Shown piece by piece: positions 34,550-64,000 of a stretch of 64,000 nucleotides of DNA. This stretch comes from Amoebidium appalachense (lineage: Eukaryota; Ichthyosporea), in NCBI GenBank assembly GCA_963693365.1, contig CAVNZM010000001.1, positions 1,488,001-1,552,000 on the forward strand, read 5' to 3'. Each line of letters starts with the position of its first letter. Position 1 is the first letter of the stretch. A program made the translations under genes and the position numbers. Below the pieces are notes generated by a model that worked only from the letters and a program-made list of their open reading frames with translations, searched no databases and had not been told where the DNA came from.

Positions 34550-34861
34550 GTCCACACCATAGACGTGAGACATACAAAAGCTTTTAGTTTTACACTCAAA
34601 CACGACTCCGAAATACCACGTTGCCTTCGGACACTAGTAGCTAACACACCCACACTAGTGATAGATTCCAAGAAGGCCCCTGCCGTGGCGGCCTCTTGCC
34701 TAATGATCAAACAGTGCATAGACCACAAAACAATGGCCGACCTGTGCACCCTCATGGAGGAGCACCCTTACAGGGCCGCGCAGGCCCCACAGGTGACGGC
34801 TCGTAAACTTAAAGCATCTAAAAAGGCAAACCGTGACCAAGTACATAAAACCAGAAAGTGA
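34550..34861 (+). CDS. 3'-terminal exon of an unidentified gene
   Basis: An acceptor ATCCCACAG (to 34549) opens a frame VHTIDVRHTKAFSFTLKHD that stays open for 103 codons to TGA 34859-34861. Includes TLVANTPTLVIDSKKAPAVA, ASCLMIKQCIDHKTMADL, CTLMEEHPY and a lysine/arginine tail ARKLKASKKANRDQVHKTRK. Balanced codon use and the basic C-terminal tail suggest a real RNA- or DNA-associated protein, but I cannot name it. Upstream exons are hidden by the Copia/LINE insertions. The next gene starts 250 bp downstream on the same strand. Confidence 0.55.
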   Translation, partial: VHTIDVRHTKAFSFTLKHDSEIPRCLRTLVANTPTLVIDSKKAPAVAASCLMIKQCIDHKTMADLCTLMEEHPYRAAQAPQVTARKLKASKKANRDQVHKTRK

Positions 34862-35110
34862 TATTAAGATAAAAATCATGAATCTTTTATAGATCACAAT
34901 GGAATGCGCTTTATCGCCATGGACTTGTCGGATTGGACGTAGGTTCACCCTTAACCTATGTCGTCATTCTTCCGTGATTGTTACTTGAGCGAGACATTTC
35001 GAAAGGAAAAGCGACAGAGCGAACCTTTCGTTTTTCTGTTTCCCCATTTACGTTTTTTCTCAATAAATATTGAGCCATAAAGCCTTGCTGGCATCAGTAA
35101 GAAACTAAAA

Positions 35111-38100
35111 ATGTATACCCACGGAGCTGTTTTCGCTCTGCTGTGCGTGTCTGCGCTCGCCTCGGCGCAGAACATGCCCCCTGTAGCGTGCCTGGCCGAT
35201 ATGATGATGAGGTGCCCTTTTGAGGTCCCCGTCGCGCTGAGAACGGTGAGTAAATGAATGTTTTTGGAAGTGACTTCCGGAACATCAAGCAGATTTACGT
35301 TTCTAAAAGAAAACGGTCATTAAGTTTGCTTGGCTGATGCGGTTCTGATCTGATGGCTTTGGTGGTGTTTTAAACATAAGTAGCACACGGACCTGTGTGT
35401 GACGACATGCAAGCGGAAGGTTTGTTACTTTTTTTTTTTTCTTTCTTTTTTCTTTTTTTTTTTTTTTGCTGAATAAGGCGTCTTTTTTGGGTAACTGACG
35501 GATCTTTGGATTATGTAAGTAGTTTTCCGCCGTTTTGTTTTTGTGTCATGCGAGCTCTTGGTAGAAAACACTTTGCTTCGACAACCCCTGCTTCTGTGTT
35601 TGATGGTGCCCGTTGCAAGAAGTCTTTTGGGCGAGTGGGAGGGTATGGCATGTGTTTTTATTGTGCACGCTGGTTCCGGCAGATTAAAGTGGTCACGAAG
35701 ACAAACCACAGTCAGCATGAGGTACACAAAAGAATCTCTTCAGCCAGATCCGAACAAATCACACTTTTTTTTTTTTTTTTTTTTTAAAGAAAAAAGCACA
35801 GTTTAGTCTGTTAGTGGCCGCAGCGAGTAGAACGTGCAGTGTATACCAGCTCAGCTATGCTTGTTGCTGCATGTGTGGTGCGTGCTTGTGCTGAACTTAA
35901 GACACCACATACTTATGCGTTTTGTCGCTTTGACAAGCCTTTTAACAACAGCATTGCTTTTTTCCTCACAGTAATGACAAACTACCATTAACACCATGCT
36001 TTCTTTTCCCCCTTACAGAACACATTCAACACCCCCTGTCTTCTCAACGACAAAGACTCGCTCAATCCCGTCTGCCGCCAATACATCGACACCCACGCAA
36101 GCACCCCAACCAACCAACAACCCACGCCTGTGAACCACCGGGGCCCCCCCATGCCTCGTCCGTTCGGCCCCCACATGCCGGGGATGGGCATGATGGGTGG
36201 GATGAGTGGTAGGCCAACGGGTGGGATGGGTAACATGGAAGGGATGATGGGAGGGATGGGTAGTGGGATGATGCGCAACATGCCCATGGGAAATATGCCC
36301 GAGCCGCACGGACCCATGCCTGGCCCCGGGGGCAAACCGTGCATCAAGCACCCAGGATTCCCCCACACCCATTCCTCTGCCCAACCTACCCTTCCCCTTC
36401 CCCGGTGTTCCGCATTTCACCCCTGGAATGCCGCTGCTTCCCGAGGGCGAGGTATGGATTTCTTCTTCTTCTTCTTCTCAGGCTTTCTTTTTGTTTCTGG
36501 TTTTTGTATTTTTGTGACGTTTTGGGTTTTGCCTTTTGTTTCTATCGTTTTTTCCACTACTAACATCCAACCCTGTTAACCTCGTTTGTTTTGGAATTTA
36601 GACTGCACCATCATTCTTACCCTTCATTTCCCTCCCAATTTCTGTAGGGAAAAAGGATGTACTTGGAGATGAGTGTAAACTTCCCAACAAATGGGTTTAA
36701 AAGCCAGCTCTACGAATAGATAAGCTGTTTCTTTGCAACATATAATTAATCTTCCCTTCATTGTCACTTCTTACTACCTCTTATAAGGCGTGACGTCTGC
36801 CTCCTTCTCTGTCACCACAACCTACGTTGTTGCACAAAAACTGATCGTCTCTTTTCTTTTCAAAGAAAATTTTCCTTTCCATCATGCTTTACCCTTGTCT
36901 CGAGCTCGGCACACAACCAACTAACCCTTTTTTTTTTTTTTTTTTTTTTTTTTTGCAGCATCTCCCCGTCCCCTTCCAGTTCCCTTTTGCACCTCCAAAT
37001 TTCGCCACATTCTGCCAATGCGACGCAGACCGCAAGCAATTCTGCCCCAATTTGGAGGGACCCTTCACCCCATCTGCTCTCTTCACCTCCCAATGCTTCA
37101 AAGATAACGTGGAGAAACTCTCCCCCCGGTGCAAGAGTCTGTACGAAGCATTCCACAAGGGACCCACCCACTTCGAGGTTCACGTGAATATTGCCGTTGT
37201 GGGTCCATGCGCCACTGACAAGGTGAGTTTTGGGGGGAGAGGGATGGGGAGGGGGGTTCAATGGTTGAAAGATGGAGTTTCTGGCTAGGTTTCTCACCGT
37301 TCTGTTCGTTTTACTCTTTGGGATATGCTATTGGGTATAATGATTTCTCTCACCTCCTAATTAACGAATATGCTCTCTCTTATAATTTCGAGTCTTTACA
37401 TGTTATGTAGAGGACAAATTGGTATCGTGTAGCTGATGGACAATTTAGGGGTTTACACACTTTTTATTGCGTGGACACTGCCGGAGGCCCAGCCACATTC
37501 GATGGCCTACTGCGTTTTCCAGCACAGCCAATCAAATGCAGCCAGTGACATATGTACATGCTAGGCAACAATGAGCGCCATCGTAGTATCTGACACCCCT
37601 ATTACATATTATGGGTAAGCAGATGCTAGCATCGGTAGCTCCGAAAGAAAGTTAAGGCACCGGATCACAATATCATACTGTGCAGCATTAATAAGGTGAT
37701 CTAGGATAGACAATTTAGCTAAGGAAATAAGAGAAGCCGAGGCATGAAGGCTGTAGTTACTAGCAGTTAAGTGCAAACCAAAAAAATCCAAAAAAGCCAA
37801 AAGTTCGAATTATGTGGTCTTTTTGCCTTTTTATGTTTCCCATTTCCCGGCAAAGTATGCATAACAACGCTCCCCCCCCCCCCCCCCCCCCCCCCCGGTA
37901 CTGTGGATGACGTGGGCCCCCCCTGAGGATGGGCTCTGCTTATTATGCATACTCTTTATGTATGGCTTGCATTCTGCATCGTGTTATCCGTTTGTTCTTG
38001 TGTACTTCGTACTTTTTGACGCATTCAAAACCCCCCCCCCAACGCACACCCACACATGCACACACACACACACGCGCGCGCGCCGCGCACACACAGACAC

Positions 38101-39757
38101 ACACACACAAAAAGGAAAGAAAAGGGAAAGGAAAAAAAAAGGGAAAATAACAAGAAAGAAGAAAAAGCCAGAGTTTCCCATCTGACATCCGTTAGCCTAT
38201 TCACCTCTAACATCACACAACCACCCCCTTACAGGCCAAATTCTGCCCCAACGCCTCCGCCGGCCCCTGGCAAGTCTTCACCCAACCGTGCATGGCCGAA
38301 AACAAAGACAAACTCTCCCCTCAGTGCAAGGCTGCTTTCAATCGGTTCACACAGGCACACACACAGGGAGGCATACCGCCCCAGTATGTGCCTCAGTTGC
38401 ACGTTGAGATTATTCGTCTGCCCGTGCCTAAGGCGGGGGAGAAGGAGAAGACCACTACTGGGGTACTGGCCGATGGTTCGAAGGTATATATTCTCACCGC
38501 ACACACACACACACAAACAAACACACACACATGCGCGCGCGCACACACACACACACATGCACGCACACACACACACACACGCACACACACCTCTCACCAA
38601 CCCACTCACTCATTCCTTCCTTATCCTTCCCCAAGTCTTTGTTGTGTTTTTCGCCGGAGGAGAGGGGGTGAAACGGAGTCTTTGTTTGGGCTCATTCACG
38701 TGACGTTTATATGATGCTGTGATATGAGTTGCCGACTTTCCATGTGCACCAATCCCATAATCCACCGACTTACCATTCATGGTTCTTTTCCAGATCATTT
38801 CAGTGGTTGGAAACGTCGAAGTGAAGGTCAACCGCGTGCAGCCATCCGTCCCTCCCACCCCCTTCCCATACTCCTTCCACCCCCGGTACCCCCCTCACTC
38901 CCCCTACCGTTTTTACGGCTCCCCCCGTCTCCCACGCCCCCCTCCCTGTCCTTGCCGACTCCAAAGAGGCAAACGAAGAGGGTGTTGTGGCTCAATCGCA
39001 GGTGGAATCCTTCCGGAAATCTCTTGAGGTAAATAACACCCCCGCTCCCCCCCTCCCCCTCCCCCTTCAGAAGTTTCTTCTCTCTTTCTCCCTCCATCCC
39101 TCCTTCCGTCCCTCCTTCCCTCCCTCCCTCCCTAGCTCCCTCCTCTCCCTCCTCACTTCAATCCCTCCCCTCCCCCCTCCCCCTTCCTCCTTCCCGTGTG
39201 TGTGCTGTGTACCTAATGTGATAGCTTTTGCATATCCTTATAAAGTTTTATATCGAGCACCATTAATTCTTTATGCATCTGTTTGTATTTCAACTCCCCC
39301 CCCCCCCCTCCCCGCCTCCCTCCCCCGTTCACCCACCCACCCAACCCTCAACCCCACCCCCACATTCTCTTTGTGCCTCTTTCCGCTATGGCCCCCTTTT
39401 GCCCCTCCGGGAATCCTCCTAAATGCGCTCGCAATTACTTGGTCTCTATTGGCTTCACACCACATCGCTGTTGTCAACTATTAGAAATATTTTGTATCTG
39501 ATTTAGAAGTGCCTCTTCCTAGAGAGATGAATTTGCACTAATAGAGACCAAGTTGGGTGATTGATGGTACATAACAGATATACATGCTTCTCTCTTGCAT
39601 ACCACTGTTCTCTATCGGCCGAGCCCATGGACTAACCACCCCTCCCCCCCCCCCCCCCCCCCCCCCAGCGCCCGCGCACACACACCCAACCACCCATGGC
39701 CACACCACCAGCACCACACACAAACACAAACACATACAAGCGGGGGGCGCGCGCGCG

Positions 39758-39811
<54 letters not shown>

Positions 39812-39981
39812 CCGGCGATGCACGTGCCGTGCTGGCCGTTGTGATGTCCGCCACCGCCGTTTTTGCGCTCCTCTCAGCCGTAGCCAGCGCCATTGGTCGC
39901 TCGGCCAAGTCCACCTATCTGAAACTAGAGTCAGAGGAGAGTAAGATGGATCTGATTGCACCCAAGGAAATCAAGGTCTAA
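35111..39981 (+). CDS. Secreted/type I membrane protein with GLG1-like cysteine-rich repeats (6 exons)
   Basis: Exons as read: 35111-35245, 36019-36451, 36959-37222, 38235-38483, 38794-39028, 39811-39981, all GT-AG and all phase 0. Start: MYTHGAVFALLCVSALASAQ, a clear signal peptide. Three repeats of the pattern C-x-x-D...FC...C-x-x-(N)...LSPxC (CLADMMMRCPF to VCRQYI; CQCDADRKQFC to SPRCKSL; AKFCPNASAG to SPQCKAAF) resemble the Cys-rich GLG1/ESL-1 repeat of Golgi proteins (family knowledge). Exon 2 also has a Met/Gly-rich stretch (GMGMMGGMSG). Exon 6 gives one membrane span (LAVVMSATAVFALLSAVASA) and a 32-residue cytoplasmic tail ending EIKV. Exons 2 and 5 each have one extra base at a C/G run (about 36325-36365 and 38875-38900). 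Both are needed to keep phase, so either base-count errors or decay. Role in the secretory pathway is inferred. Confidence 0.75.
37449..37708 (-). mobile_element. LINE family B copy in intron 3, 10-bp duplication
   Basis: 260 bp matching 24248-24510 with a few substitutions, flanked by GACAATTTAG at 37439-37448 and 37709-37718. In minus sense it ends GTGTGTAAACCC. It lies in the intron between exons 3 and 4 of the cysteine-rich protein gene, in antisense. Confidence 0.93.
37870..38040 (+). repeat. SINE-like repeat, partial copy
   Basis: GGTACTGTGGATGACGTGGG, GAGGATGGGCTCTGCTTATT, ATGCATACTCTTTATG and ending in C-run: the 3' two-thirds of the element described at 54284-54530, inserted next to another C-run. 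Confidence 0.8.

Positions 39982-64000
<24,019 letters not shown>

Overview
This is a eukaryotic nuclear window. It has GT-AG introns, a 25-exon ABCA-type transporter, solo LTRs, non-LTR fragments with target-site duplications, satellites, and very many microsatellites and poly-C/poly-G runs. The organism cannot be named from the sequence. A transposase-like protein of a kind I associate with animal genomes, an ABCA transporter and a GLG1-like cysteine-rich membrane protein together suggest an animal or a protist, perhaps a unicellular relative of animals. That is inference.

Layout. 1-4085 is the 3' part of a Copia retrotransposon whose 3' LTR lands in a proline-rich reading frame (4086-4377). 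4.4-12.4 kb is gene-poor: long TG/CA, poly-C and poly-G arrays, a 183-bp satellite (9.45-10.77 kb) and a 35-bp minisatellite. 12.4-13.6 kb holds a broken, unrecognised coding region. 13.9-15.3 kb is a LINE 3' fragment. 15.6-16.33 kb is a 147-bp tandem repeat. 16.6-18.7 kb is a second, reversed Copia with a solo LTR inside its reverse transcriptase. 19-19.6 kb is a transposase-like remnant. 20-22.5 kb has possible minus-strand exons among repeats. 23.4-25.7 kb holds a polyglutamine ORF, a tRNA-like unit, a second LINE family and a GC-rich fold-back element. 26.4-29.9 kb holds a zinc-motif protein, a membrane-protein exon, two tandem arrays and the C-terminus of a nuclear-looking protein beside a 500-N assembly gap. 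30.4-34.5 kb is nested Copia debris with two solo LTRs.

The right half is the host-gene part. A short 3' exon (34550-34861) is followed within 250 bp by a six-exon gene for a secreted or type I membrane protein with three GLG1-like cysteine-rich repeats (35111-39981). From 42459 to the right edge runs an ABCA transporter. I could chain 25 exons (928 codons, first membrane domain through nucleotide-binding domain 1 and into the second membrane half) with every splice phase matching and no frameshift. Its introns (mean about 745 bp) are mostly poly-C, CA repeats and a dispersed SINE-like element with a C-run tail. Repeats sit directly against many splice sites, which is the most distinctive property of the window.
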